Part shown: positions 33,600 through 45,375 of the stretch, in pieces
Position numbering within the stretch: position 1 is the stretch's first letter
Layout: each line of letters opens with the position of its first letter
Position numbers and translations under genes: made by a program
The notes under the pieces: generated by a model
The model's database searches: none
What the model was told of the DNA's origin: nothing
The model's input: only the letters and a program-made list of their open reading frames with translations
From: Solanum dulcamara
Taxonomy: Eukaryota > Streptophyta > Magnoliopsida > Solanales > Solanaceae
DNA: 64,000 nucleotides
Assembly (NCBI RefSeq): GCF_947179165.1
Contig: NC_077242.1
Span: 49,919,097-49,983,096 of the forward strand
Direction of reading: 5' to 3'

Positions 33600-36500
33600 T
33601 CTATATATAATTAAAAGAAAGAAAGTCTAGCCTAGGATTATGGCAAGTGGCAACATATGATAAAGACATATGGAAGTTTTAGAAAAAAATATTTAAATTA
33701 GGTGATAATTAACTAACTTTTAAACTTTTGCAATTTATTTTTTATTTTTTATATATTCAGCTTATAATCGTTAATTTTCTTTACAGTTTTTGTTAGCTAT
33801 TTAATTTTTTAAAGTTCTTTTTATAGTTCTTTTATTTTTTTATAATCATCTGAATTTTTTAGTCCCATTACTGTGTGTAGTCAACCCACGTTTTTTTAAC
33901 AGAATCACAACATCACGCCACGATTTTTAAAATATTTTAATTTAACTTTTACTGATTTTTTAATTTTTTCTTACAATTCAAATTTGACAGTTACTTTAAT
34001 TTGTCAAATTTTTAGTGAAAAATTCTAATTTTGATAGTTTTTTTATATTTTTTTTAAACATCTAATTGATAACTATTTTTTTAAACATACCTAATTTAAT
34101 CTATTGATCTATAATTAAAAATATAATTAGATTAAACAAATTTGCACGTTCTACATTTATTTTTTTTATTTTTTAAAATACATGTTTCTATTATACATTT
34201 ACTTCTTCTTTTTTAATATTGAATATTGAAAGAATTTTATCTATCAAAATATAAGTAAATTTTTTCCTAAAAAAAAGGTATTTGCAAACTCTCAAAACTT
34301 ACAGTAATAAAATGTAATCACGTTTTTTATACCCTTTTTATAGCAACAATCTTCCTTAAAATTAGGACAAACAGAATAAAAAGGAAACAGGAAAAGAAAA
34401 AAACAAACAAAAAAATATTGTGACTAATTAAATATGAAATGTATGAATTATAAAAAAAATATCAATTTTAAAATCCACATTTTTCATTCAATTTCAGTTT
34501 TATATAGAATTCATCAGTTTTAAGAATAGTTTAAAGCCTAGTAAATTAAACAACTGTTCCCTTCACCCACGTAACTTCTCCATTCCTAATTCCTCACTCA
34601 CGTAACTTCCCCATTTTCATAGATAGAAGAAGGCTTCCCTTTTTATATTACTAAAACTATTAATTTAGATTTCAATACATTTAACCTGATTCAACATGGA
34701 TTTCAAAATTGTATTGTATACCTTCATGTTTGTCTCCGATCAATGCTTCAGATTTGATGAATGCAGGTATTGAAACTGAATTGATATTTCTTAAGTAATT
34801 TTGTTATTTTTTTCGGGAAATCTATTCAATGTTGACTTTTCCTTTGCTCGATTCGTTCCAATGATAATTTTTGAGGTAGGGATGCACGGATGTAAGTTTC
34901 TGTAGTTATCGATATATGATTTTTCTCTTCTTCTGTCTTATATTCGTATTTAACCAAAGGACTTAGTACAGTTGCTGATCTGATAAAAATAACAGTAAAT
35001 TATACTTCCAATCTCATATCTTGAACAAGGACTCTATTCATGAAAAGCGTCTCTTTATATTACAAATTTCTTGAAATTATCAAAGGCTACAACAATTTGA
35101 CGAACATTTACAGCAATAAAGGATTACCAATTGGATTGAAACAAGGAAATGATAGCTTTAAGAACAATGAATATTGTTTGCTCAAGTGATAAAAACTTAT
35201 TTTATAATGTTTTGCTATTACTTGAATAGATTTTGTGACATTAATTATAATAGAATAGAAATTCATACAGTGTTTATACATTTTATGGATACAACACGTT
35301 CTTGAAACTTGAAATGTGGTTGTTATTTTTCCTTACCCATTTTAAATCAAATTTATGTAGATATTTCAAGTGTTTATTTGAATACTACTGTATCCATTGT
35401 CATTAATCATTATCAATATATATTGACAGAGATGGAAATAACATATGTAGCTACCGCTGCCAGAATATCCCAATTCCCAACGGTGAAGAGGGAGGCTTCC
35501 AGTGATTGAATCTATGACTTGCGGTTGTGCTAGCTCACTGGTTTTGTTTTGGGTATTTCAGTTGGTTATCGGTGGTGGAACAGGGATGATTCTAGCGGCA
35601 AAGAATATGGTACAAGGTTGGTGATGTGGCGGCGAGTATAAATCTGCGATGGAAGAGTTATGTGGTCATGATGCTGAGTTGAGAAACTGTGCCTAATTCT
35701 TGTCTATTTCTTGACCCCTGCACCATGTATCTATACATATTTTCTATGTTTTTTTTTGCCTTTACTGTTTTCTCTATGTATCTATCTGTGTTGATCATTT
35801 TTCCCATTAATTGTATTTAATCTATCATTTCATTGTGCTTTGGAGTTTGGAGAAGAAGAAAACCCCCAAAACATCATCTCTGTGTGAGTATTTTTTAAGC
35901 CTGCTGCTAATCCCCTCTATGTATTGTGCAAATCTTTGCATCATTTTAAAAGGTTGGCAAATTATACATAAAAAAATGTTAGATATGGAGAATATACATT
36001 GTATTGTAAATTTTCATCTACTTTTTACTTTACTGCTTAAAATATATAGCTTCAGTAGTTATCTATGATTTGGTCGCTACTTTCTTTTCAAGTGGCTCAA
36101 GCCTAAATGAGGGTTAAGAATTCATTCTTCACTTTGCTATGTTTGATAAGATATTAACATTTTTCAAGAAAATGTATTGTGGTCTGTTGGTAAGGATAGA
36201 GGTTGATGAGGTAAACTGATTCAGACAATAATATATATATATATATGATGAAACTTTTTTAGTTGAGATAAAAACTTTTGAACAATCAGTCTAATTTCTT
36301 TATATAGTCCTACATTACTAAAAAAAATTCGTAATCAAGCTTTTTAGTTCCACCTATTATCTGTCGCTTTTACAAAGATTTTTTTTAATACAAGTTTTAA
36401 GCCTTCATCTAAGATATTATCATTTATCAATTATTTCTCATATATATGGTTGTTCCTATTTGATCCAGGAGAGACTTTTGACATAAAAAGAGATGCATCT

Positions 36501-37021
36501 AGAAGAAAAGAGGAGAAGTTGTCATCATGTTGGACCAAATCATAAAAATAATTTTAAGTTTGAGACTTTGAGCACGTACGTACAGTGAGTATTACTTTTA
36601 ATAGTTATTTTTTTTTACATTATAAGTTTATTTTTATTATGTTAGGTTTTCCTATATAGGTATTTTAATTTTTTTCAACATTTTTTTTGTAAAAGTATCA
36701 ATTTTTGTATAAGGATAAATATATGTTAGATTAATACAAATCACAATTTTAGTATAATATGTCATTATTTCAATTATAGACAAAACATTAAATTAAAAAA
36801 ATTAATAATATCATACTAGGAAAAAGAAACAATAAGGATAAATTAAAAATATAGATACTTTGAGGATATATATATTTTAAATTTAATTCAGAAATAAAAT
36901 AAAGGAGAAGAAACTTTAGTTACTTTAGGATTTGTAATATTGATTAAACTTATTGAGAAATGTATCATTAGATCTCAGGACAAAACAAAGAAAAAAACTT
37001 TATTATTTATACTTTAAATGA

Positions 37022-37951
37022 TGTAAACATTAGAATTATATTGGATTTAAATCCGTAAATTAATTTAGACTATTTTAAATTCAAAAAAATACTTCAAATG
37101 ATGTGGCAATCCAAGTCAAATGAATGGGCAATCCAAGTCAAATGAATGATCCACTAAAAGCATATCATGTGTCAAAGTTATGTGGCAATCCAAGACAAAT
37201 TAAATGAACCACTAAAATCACACCACATGTCAAAGTTATATGGCAATTCAAGTCAAATTAAATGAGCCATTAGAATCATGCCATGTGCCAAAATTATGTG
37301 GCAATCCAAGTCAAATTAAATAAGCCACTAAAATCATGCCACGTGTCGAAGTTATGTGGCAATCTAAGTCAAATTAAATGAGACACTAGAATAATGCCAT
37401 GCGTATATGTGACATGTTCTGACCAATCAAATTAAAGCTCTTCACCAAAGAAATTTGATTGGTCAGTTCAAACCAACCAATCAAATCACACCCTCATACC
37501 ACTCCCTACAACTATAAATAGGGGTCCTCATTATTCTCAAAGGGAGGATTTTTTGGAGAACAAGAAGCAAGAAGAGAGCTCGTGGATCAAAGACCACAAA
37601 TTTTCTACAAAGCTACAAAGTTCAAGTAATCAAATTCAAGCTCAAGTTCAAGATCAAGAACGAAGAAAAATATCAAAAAGTTCAAGATCAAGTTACTTGT
37701 TCATATTTATTATTCGTCAATAACCATACAAGTGTTCGTGATGAATAATTCAAATCCAAATTTGAAAACGAAGATTCAAGATCAAACTATTCAAGCCCTT
37801 GGCTCTAAATCAAATTCAAGTTCAACATATTCCATATTATTTGAAGAATCAGAGGATTATCATAGATTTGAAATCAAATATTACTCTTTGTTACACCAAT
37901 TTTTCGGTCTTGATTATTTATTTTTTTCGGCTCGAAAATTTATTGTTTAAA
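37022..37951 (+). repeat. 5' LTR of the Tat element
   Basis: Begins TGTAAACA. A run of five about 58-bp tandem units lies at 37102-37410, and a TATAAATA box at 37513-37520. It ends near TTGTTTAAA. Compared with the 3' LTR it keeps about 35 bp (a duplicated CCAATCAAAT-containing piece near 37455-37495) that the 3' copy lacks. It lacks about 20 bp near 37866 that the 3' copy has. Confidence 0.93.
37102..37410. repeat. U3 tandem repeats with ACGT-type cores
   Basis: Five units of about 58 bp, each starting near GTGGCAATCCAAGTCAAAT and carrying a CACATGTC, CATGTGCC or CCACGTGTC variant followed by AAGTTAT. CCACGTGTC matches the plant G-box/ABRE-like core. The same five units recur in the 3' LTR (50853-51150). 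Confidence 0.85.
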
Positions 37952-37956
37952 AATTT

Positions 37957-37975
37957 TGGCACGCCCAGTGGGACA
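37957..37975 (+). other. Primer binding site of the Tat element
   Basis: TGGCACGCCCAGTGGGAC starts five bases after the 5' LTR end, where a tRNA primer site is expected. I do not assign the tRNA with certainty. The motif recurs in plant Tat-like elements. Confidence 0.7.
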
Positions 37976-38027
37976 ATCTCTACCTCTCATCTCTTTACAT
38001 CGATCATCAAACCTCAAGAATACTTAA

Positions 38028-40030
38028 ATGACATCTAAGAAGTTTGACTCCAGGACTATTGTTGCTAAGGCTACTGATTCCAATTTTTCCTCTGAGGTGG
38101 AGAACATATTGGATGCTACTATGGGAAGTTTGGGACCCATCACTAGGAACAGAGCAAATTTGCTAGGACAACAAGCACTTCAAGTGTCGTCCGCATCAGT
38201 TCCTATTTTTGATCTTCCATCTTCAAAGAGGGCAAGATTCTTTCCGAATGAATTGGAAGAATAAGAGAATATAGCTGATATTGTTGAAAAGAAATTGGCT
38301 CGACTTAGTCCTTTTAACACAAGGAATTACATTATTCAAGATGAAGATGATATCTTGATCACTAGATCTGCCCCAGTCACTCCACGTAACTTGTTTTAAA
38401 TAAATTTCAATTTGAGGAAAAATTTATGCTTTACTCCATCATCCATAACGGTCATCTAAGCGATGATGATTAATGCCTCAACTGTCGAAGAACAACTGGC
38501 GAGTTTGACAAAGGTAATTAAAGGTCTAACAAAATATGTGCAAAATCAGGATAATCGAATTGTCAAATTGACAGACAGAGTTGAAAATGTTATCGAGGGG
38601 GACTCAAGTCATGCACCTGGAAAAGGTCCCATGATACAAAAAAAGGAGATTCAGTTACAAAGCAAATAAATGTGGGTGATGAGCTGCAAGTATCCGCTGA
38701 AGGAGGAATTCCCATTCATCAACTGAAGGAATTCATTATGGAAACTATCAAAGATAAGTATGACGTGTCTTCAAAGTCATCATTTACGTATGCAAACCCA
38801 TACACTTCAAGAATCTATGTTTTGAAGATGCCTGCAGGTTATCAACCTCCAAAATTTCAATAATTTGACGAAAAGGGAAATTCAAAGCAACACATTGCCC
38901 AATTTGTTGAAACTTGCAATAATGCTGGAGCATATAAAGATTATCTGGTCAAACAATTTATGCGCTCCTTATAAGAAAATGCCTTTGACTAGTATACGGA
39001 TCTCAAGGCTATCTCTATTGACAGTTGAGAACAACTTGAGCATGAATTTCTCAATCGTTTTTATTGCACAAGCCGTACTGTGAGCATGATTGAACTCATA
39101 AATACACGTCAATGGAAAGATGAACATGTCACCTAGTTCATCAACCGATGGAGAAATGCAAGCCTCAATTGTAAGGATAGGCTTAGTGAATCTTCTGAAA
39201 TAGAAATGTGTATTCAAGGAATGCGTTGGGGACTTCGTTATATCCTACAGGGTATTAAACCCAAATTATTTGAGGAACTAGACACACATGCTCATGATAT
39301 GGAGTTGAGAATGTCTGTAAGTGGGATTGAAGGACCACTTATTTATAAGCCTCGCAAGGAAAAAGATAAAATGGAGGTAAAGAAAGGAGGAAAATTGGCA
39401 CCTAAGTTTGGAAATAAGGAGTTGATGAATGTTAATGCCGTACCTTTGAAAGTGGATACAAATCTAAGAAAGAATCAAAGGGTGAAGACCACGACATTTT
39501 AGAATAACGCTGGTAGAAAGCTGAGTTTGAAGAAAATGCAGGCAAAAGAGTATCCTTTCTTGGACTCAGATGTCCCAACAATTTTTGAAGAGCTTCTGGC
39601 ATTAAAACTCTTTGAGCTACCTGAACTGAAGAGTCTAGATGAGGCTGGGAGGAATAATGATCCAAATTACTGTAAATATCATCGTTTGATGGGCCATCCT
39701 ATTGAAAAATGTTTTATCTTTAAGGAAAAGATCACGGACTTGGCTCGTGAAGGAAAGATATTGCTTGAAGACAAGAAGGAGAGTTTAAATAAAGTCTCTG
39801 TCACTTTTGGTTCACTCGACCTCATAGTTCTTTTCAACTTTGTTGAAATACATAATGGTGGTGATTTCCTAGTCACATCACCATAAAAAATGATTAAATT
39901 TGATGACTTCAAATCGATAGATGTTAACGCATCATCGCTCGTTCCTTTGATGAATGAAGTAATAGGGGAAGATAAACCTCTAGAGGAAAACCAATCTTGC
40001 GATGCTTATACTGATGATGAAGGATGAATT
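38028..40030 (+). pseudogene. Tat element gag, frameshifted
   Basis: The gag reads in several frames. 38028-38264 starts M-T-S-K-K-F. 38672-39200 has Y-Q-P-P-K-F-Q, F-V-E-T-C-N-N-A-G, E-H-E-F-L-N-R-F-Y and I-N-R-W-R-N. 39206-39500 has [15 protein letters not shown] zinc-finger-like C-K-Y-H-R-L-M-G-H-P-I-E-K-C lies at about 39670-39712, a one-knuckle pattern typical of these gags. At least five stops or frameshifts separate the blocks, so no full Gag can be made. Confidence 0.88.
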
Positions 40031-40399
40031 TTAGTGACACAACGAAGATGCTGTAAAATGAACTTGCAAAGAGAGCCAAGTAAGCAAGTGACAAGAGAAA
40101 AAGTGAAGAAACTACCTAAAACTCAAAAGGTAAAGAAGAATGTGAAGAAGTCAAGAGTTCGGGGAAATTACTATCAAAAGCAACGTTCTCTGATGACATT
40201 AGAGGAATTCTTGCCAAGTTGGTTCCGTGAAAAGATTTCTCATTGTGACACTAAGGCCTCGTGTTGTAACATTGATAAAGAAGAGACAATGGGAGAAGGC
40301 TCATCGCCATCATTACTTCCATCACATGAAGGTCCTATCAAGTCTCACTTTGAAGAAGTGGACACTTATGATGCAAAGTTTACATTCACTAATGATGAT

Positions 40400-41815
40400 C
40401 TTTTATTGGGTAAAATATTGCATAATCTTCCTTTATATATGGTAGGTTTTGTGCATGGACGTAAAGTAAATAGAATCATGATGGATGATGGATCTGGGGT
40501 CAATATTCTCCCTATTCGTACTGTGAAAGAACTTGGAATCTCGATAAATGAACTGTCTGAAGATCATCTGATTATTCAAGGATTTAACCAAGGGGGTAGA
40601 GAGCCATTAGTGCGGTCAAATTAGACATAACAATGAGAGATATGCGTTCGAGCATGGATGTAGGTTATTGACTCAAAGACCTCATATAATATCTTGTTAG
40701 GAAGGCCATGGATACATGAGAACAGAGTGGTACTGTCCACCTACCATCAATATTTCAAATACTTTGAAGATGGGGTTCAAAAGAAGGTAGTTGCTGATGA
40801 TGAACCTTTCACCGAGACAGAAGCGCACTTTGCTAATGCAAAATTCTACTTAAAGAATCATGTTTCAAAAGAAGTCAAAGTTGATAACGCTATACCTGCT
40901 GATGTCTCAAAAAAAGTTGATGTAGCACCTAATAATGCGACGGTCGAGATTGAAAAGAATAAAACGCTTTCAGATATGAGTAAAGTACCTAAGACAAGTG
41001 AGGCATCTTCAAGTAAGAGAATGATTCCTATTTCTCACTATGTCCCAAAGACAAACAAGGTCAGGATCCCACCCTCTGAGTTGCTGAGTAGCAAGTTGTC
41101 ATTTCCTATCAAGCAAATTGATGCAATCAATTCACCTTCAAAAATAATAGAAGGATTTGTTAGACTAACGAATCATGATTCATCTGAATCAATTCCTAAA
41201 AAGCGTACAAATGAGGGTTTTGACCCAAATACATATAAGTTGTTGGTGAAATCAGGATACAATCCCAATGAAGCTTTTAAAGTAGGAAAGCTTCCAAATG
41301 AAGTTATTGAAAAGGAAAATCACGGCCTAATCCAACTTAAAGGATGATGATAGAGGGAGGGTATATTGTCAAGCAATCGTGCGAAGGCTTGGGTTACAAG
41401 CAACCATCGTCAGTTAGAATCTCTATAAAAAGGATGAGCATCAACTACATTACCCCTGTGGAAGAACCTATGATGTTCAACAAGAAGCCTTCTGTGTTTG
41501 ATCGACTTAGTGACATGACTCATAACATTTCGGCATTTGATCGGCTAATCGAATCAACTCCAAAAACTTCAGTATTTGATCGATTGGGACCAATGAAGAA
41601 GAAATACAAGCGCCAAGGAAATTATAAAACAATGGAAGAATGGGTACATGCTCGAGAGCATAATTCACCCAAGAATTGCCCCAGTTTGATTCCTTCTAGA
41701 ATGAGGCGAGAAACAAAACTTGTAGTTTCATGTGGAGATGTCCTGAGAGCAAGAACTCATATCATAGTTCACACTAGGAAGAAAGATGAAGATGAAGAAA
41801 GTGTGGGATCATGAA
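40400..41815 (+). pseudogene. Tat element protease and linker region, broken
   Basis: The protease reads V-H-G-R-K-V-N-R-I-M-M-D-D-G-S-G-V-N-I-L-P at about 40448-40512. Family members carry D-S-G at the active site, and here Ser is replaced (D-D-G). A stop at 40622 is followed by the I-L-L-G-R-P-W-I end of the protease fold near 40690. Downstream frames 40694-41347 and 41344-41814 overlap by a few bases. They are a low-complexity linker with three F-D-R-L repeats (S-V-F-D-R-L, S-A-F-D-R-L) near 41495-41590. Confidence 0.85.
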
Positions 41816-42099
41816 ATCACATCACAATTTATGATGAGGAAAGTACTTTACTATATGCAAAAATTGAGGATGGGTTTGTTGATATTCATGCATGCCATCA
41901 CATATCTTTTAATGATGGTGATCTTCAAGAAGATGAGGATGCTGAAGATGTGACACCTGAACTCAAGGAAGGGATCAAGAATAATGTTGATGCATTGAAG
42001 AAAGTAAATCTTGGTGTTGATGATGATATAAGGCCTACATATGTAAGTGCTTCACTGGATGATGATGAAGAGAAGAAATATATTGAGCTTCTTATGGAA

Positions 42100-43450
42100 T
42101 TTAGGGATGTATTTGCTTGGAGTTACAAAGAGATTCCAGGATTAGATCCTAAAGTTGTAGTTCATCATCTTGTTGTGAAATGAGGCACTCGTCCTGTTAA
42201 ATAAGCTCAACATCGCTTTAGACCTAAACTAGTTCCTTTGATCGAAACTGAAGTTAACAAGCTCATTAAAACAGGTTTAATTCGTGAAGTCAAATATCCT
42301 ACATGGATTTCAAACATTGTACCTGTAAGAAAGAAGAATGGCCAAATACGAGTTTGTGTTGACTTTAGAGATCTTAATAATGCATGCCCTAAGGATGAAT
42401 TTCCTCTTCCAATTCTTGAGCTTATGATTAATGATACAACTGGATACGAGACAATGTCTTTCATGGATGGTTCATCTAGATACAATAAAATTTGCATGGC
42501 ACCAAGGGATGAAAAACTTACTGCATTTCTCACTCCTAAAGGTATATATTGCTACAAAGATGCTTTTTAGTTTAAAAAAAGCTAGGGCTACTTATCAACG
42601 AGCCATGCAGAATATTTTTGATGACATGCTTTATAAAACCGTTGATGCTATGTTGATAACTTAGTGGTGAAATCAAGGAAGAGTGATGACCACTTGCAAG
42701 ATTTGATAATGTTGTTCGAATGACTTTGAAGATACCAACTCAAAATGAACCCTTTAAAATGTGCCTTTGGAGTTACTTCGGGAAAGTTTCTCGGTTTTTT
42801 TATTCGACATCAAGGAATCAAGATCGACCAAGATAAGATAGATGCTATTTTGAAGATGCCTGAGCTATAAAATATTCATGAGTTAAAAAGTTTACAAGGA
42901 AAATTAGCATATCTTAGGAGGTTTATTTCAAATCTGGCCGGAAGATGTCAACCGTTCAATCACCTTATGAAGAAAGATGTTCCTTTTGAATAGGACCAAG
43001 CTTGTACCAATGCTTTTGAGAACATAAAGTCTTATTTGATGAAGCCTCCAGTACTTGTAGCTCCTATATCTAGAAAATCATTGATTTTATACATTATAGC
43101 ACTAGAAAGGTCAGTACGAGCACTTCTCGCACAAGAAAATAATGAAGGGAAAGAAAATACCCTATATTACTTGAGTAGGATGATGACACAAAATGAGATC
43201 AAGTATTCACCTATTGAGAAGTTATTTCTAGCACTCGTATTCTCGATTTAGAAGATGAAGCATTACTTCCAAGCTCATATTATACAACTTGTCTCTAAAG
43301 TAAATCCTATCAAGTTTGTCATGTCCAAGCCTGTCTTAAGTGATCTACTAGTAAGGTGGAACCTCCAATTTCAATAATTTGAAATTGTGTATATATCTCA
43401 GAAGGCAGTAAAAGGATAAGTGCTAGCAGATTTCTTGGCCAATCATCCAA
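42100..43450 (+). pseudogene. Tat element reverse transcriptase and RNase H, broken
   Basis: RT motifs are in order: V-N-K-L-I-K-T-G-L-I-R-E-V, V-R-K-K-N-G-Q-I-R-V-C-V-D-F-R-D-L-N (about 42328-42372), then F-M-D-G near 42462. The catalytic box is at 42649-42660 and reads Y-V-D-N instead of Y-V-D-D. The thumb/connection follows with G-K-F-L-G-F (about 42780). RNase H (43036-43250) has the T-L-Y-Y-L-S-R-M-M pattern. Several stops (for example TAG at 42991 within F-E-*-D-Q) interrupt it. Confidence 0.92.
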
Positions 43451-43525
43451 TTCTGAATGATTGGGAGTTATCTGATGAATTCCCTGATGAAGATGCAATG
43501 CTAGTGGAAATTCAGCCACCTTGAA

Positions 43526-43930
43526 AGATGTATTTCGACGGTGCTGCACATCGTGAAGGAGCCGATGCTGAATTGGTATTTGTCACTTCGCATGGAGAAG
43601 TTTTGCCGTACTTTTTCACTCTAACACAACACTTCTTTAATAATGTTGTTGAATATCAAGCACTCTTACTTGGGCTTGAAATGACTGTTGATATGAAATA
43701 ATTGCAACTATAAGTTTTTGGGGACTCTAAGTTGGTGATCAATCAAGTCTTGGGTAATTATGAAGTAAAGAATACTGAGTTACTCCCATACTGCAATTAT
43801 GCTTAAAAGATGAAAGGATGACTTGGAGATGTGACTATTCAACATGTCCCTAGAAAGGAAAATAAGAAGGCTAATGCGTTGACAACTTTAGCTTCTACAT
43901 TAGTATCGCCTGATGAAATGTAAGTTGTGG
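43526..43930 (+). pseudogene. Second, archaeal-type RNase H (aRNH) of the Tat element
   Basis: Reads M-Y-F-D-G-A-A, V-E-Y-Q-A-L-L-L-G-L-E, F-G-D-S-K-L-V-I-N-Q and H-V-P-R-K-E-N-K-K-A-N-A-L. This is the extra RNase H between RNase H and integrase that marks Tat-lineage elements. The last acidic residue of the family pattern (K-x-A-D-A-L) is Asn here (AAT, 43873-43875). Stops lie at about 43698, 43710, 43803 and 43818. Confidence 0.88.
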
Positions 43931-44129
43931 TTTGCCAAAGATGGATAACTCCACCTCCATATGAGCATGAAGAAGAATTTCATCAAGTTATCGCCACTTC
44001 AGAGGCTGAAATTGAAGATTGGCGATTACCAATAATAGATTGCTTGTGTTATGGAAGATTGCTAGAAATCCTTCGAAGAAGGAAAAAAATCTGATGACGA
44101 GCCCCTTGTTTTCTTTATTATAAAAATAC

Positions 44130-45181
44130 ACTTTACAGGCAGTCGTTCGATGGAGTTCTTTTATGATATTTGGGGGCAGATGAATCTACTCAAACTATGC
44201 AAGAAACATATTTTAGAGTATGTGGAGCGCATCAATCTGGGCCAAAACTTCATTTTCACATAAAAAGGATTGGTTATTACTAGCAAACCATGGTGAAAGA
44301 TTATATGATTACGTCCGAAGATGTAAAACTTGCCAATTCCATGCAAATTTTATACATAAACCCCAGAAGTATTGCACCCAACTATTGCCTCATGGCCATT
44401 TGAAGCTTGGGGTTTGGATGTTGTTGGACCATTGCCTAAGTCCTCTGGTGGATATTTGTACATCCTGGCTGCAACTGACTACTTCTTAAAATGGGCAGAA
44501 GCTGTTTCTCTTGGAGAAGTGAAGAAAGAGAATGTCGCTAACTTCATTCGAGTCATTATTAGCTACCATTTTGGTATTCCTCGATACATATTGATAAATA
44601 ATGGCAAGCCATTTGACAAGTTAATGATAAAGATATGTGATCTTTTTGGCTTCAAGCAACACAATTACTCTATGTATTATGCGACTGCTAACGGTCTCGC
44701 TGAAGCATTTAACAAGACACTCTGCAACTTGTTCAAGAAAGTTGTTTCCAAGTCTAAAAGAGATTGGCATGAAAGAATGGAAGAGGCTCTTTGGGCATAT
44801 AGAACTACGTATCGCACACCAACACAAGCGACTCCCTATTCTTTTATTTATTGAGTTGAAGCAGTCCTTCCACTTGAGCATCCAATCTCATCATTGCGCC
44901 TTGCCATTCAAGAAGGACTTACTAATGAAGAAAATGCTCGTCTAGCTCGATCTTTTAATAAGAAGGTTCGTCTGAGATGCTTCCATTCAGGTGATCAAGT
45001 TTTTGTTGTAAGAAGGCCTATTATTACTTCTCTTCGGTCTGGAAGCAAGTTCTCCGCTAAATGGAATGGGTCATATGTGGTACAAGAAGTATACTCAAGT
45101 GGCACTTACAAACTGGTTGACTCAAAATGATTGCGCATTGACCCCATTAATGGAAAGTTCATAAAGAGATACTATCCTTAA
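44130..45181 (+). pseudogene. Tat element integrase, broken
   Basis: A zinc-binding start (G-A-H-Q-S-G-P-K near 44226, C-K-T-C-Q-F-H near 44325) leads into W-G-L-D-V-V-G-P-L (first catalytic Asp, about 44405). Then comes I-L-I-N-N-G-K-P-F, where the second catalytic Asp codon (44597-44599) is AAT, Asn. Catalytic Glu is in N-G-L-A-E-A-F-N-K-T (about 44700). The C-terminal domain resumes at 44894 with G-D-Q-V-F-V-V-R-R and ends R-Y-Y-P at 45180. About two dozen residues common in this family seem missing between N-A-R-L and A-R-S-F near 44945. Confidence 0.9.
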
Positions 45182-45311
45182 AAAAAATACTCCTTAAGGT
45201 ACGAGCATAAACTGCATGTCACTCCTAGCCCGCAAGAGTATAAACTTTGCACGGCATAAAAAAAAAAGTCTGCTAGGTTAAAAATCTCGAAAGAGGAGGC
45301 CTAGGCAAAAG

Positions 45312-45366
45312 TTAGGAGACAAATAATAATAATAATAATAATAAAATAATAATAATAATAATAAAA
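45312..45366. repeat. (AAT)n microsatellite
   Basis: Two runs of AAT/ATA trinucleotides lie just after the integrase and before the end of the antisense PMD gene. Confidence 0.97.
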
Positions 45367-45375
45367 ATCACTCTT

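Noticed and set aside
35309..36068. Short forward frames in the Helitron's left half that might be captured gene pieces
   Set aside because: No motif is recognisable and the frames are short and AT-rich; left as unassigned Helitron sequence.
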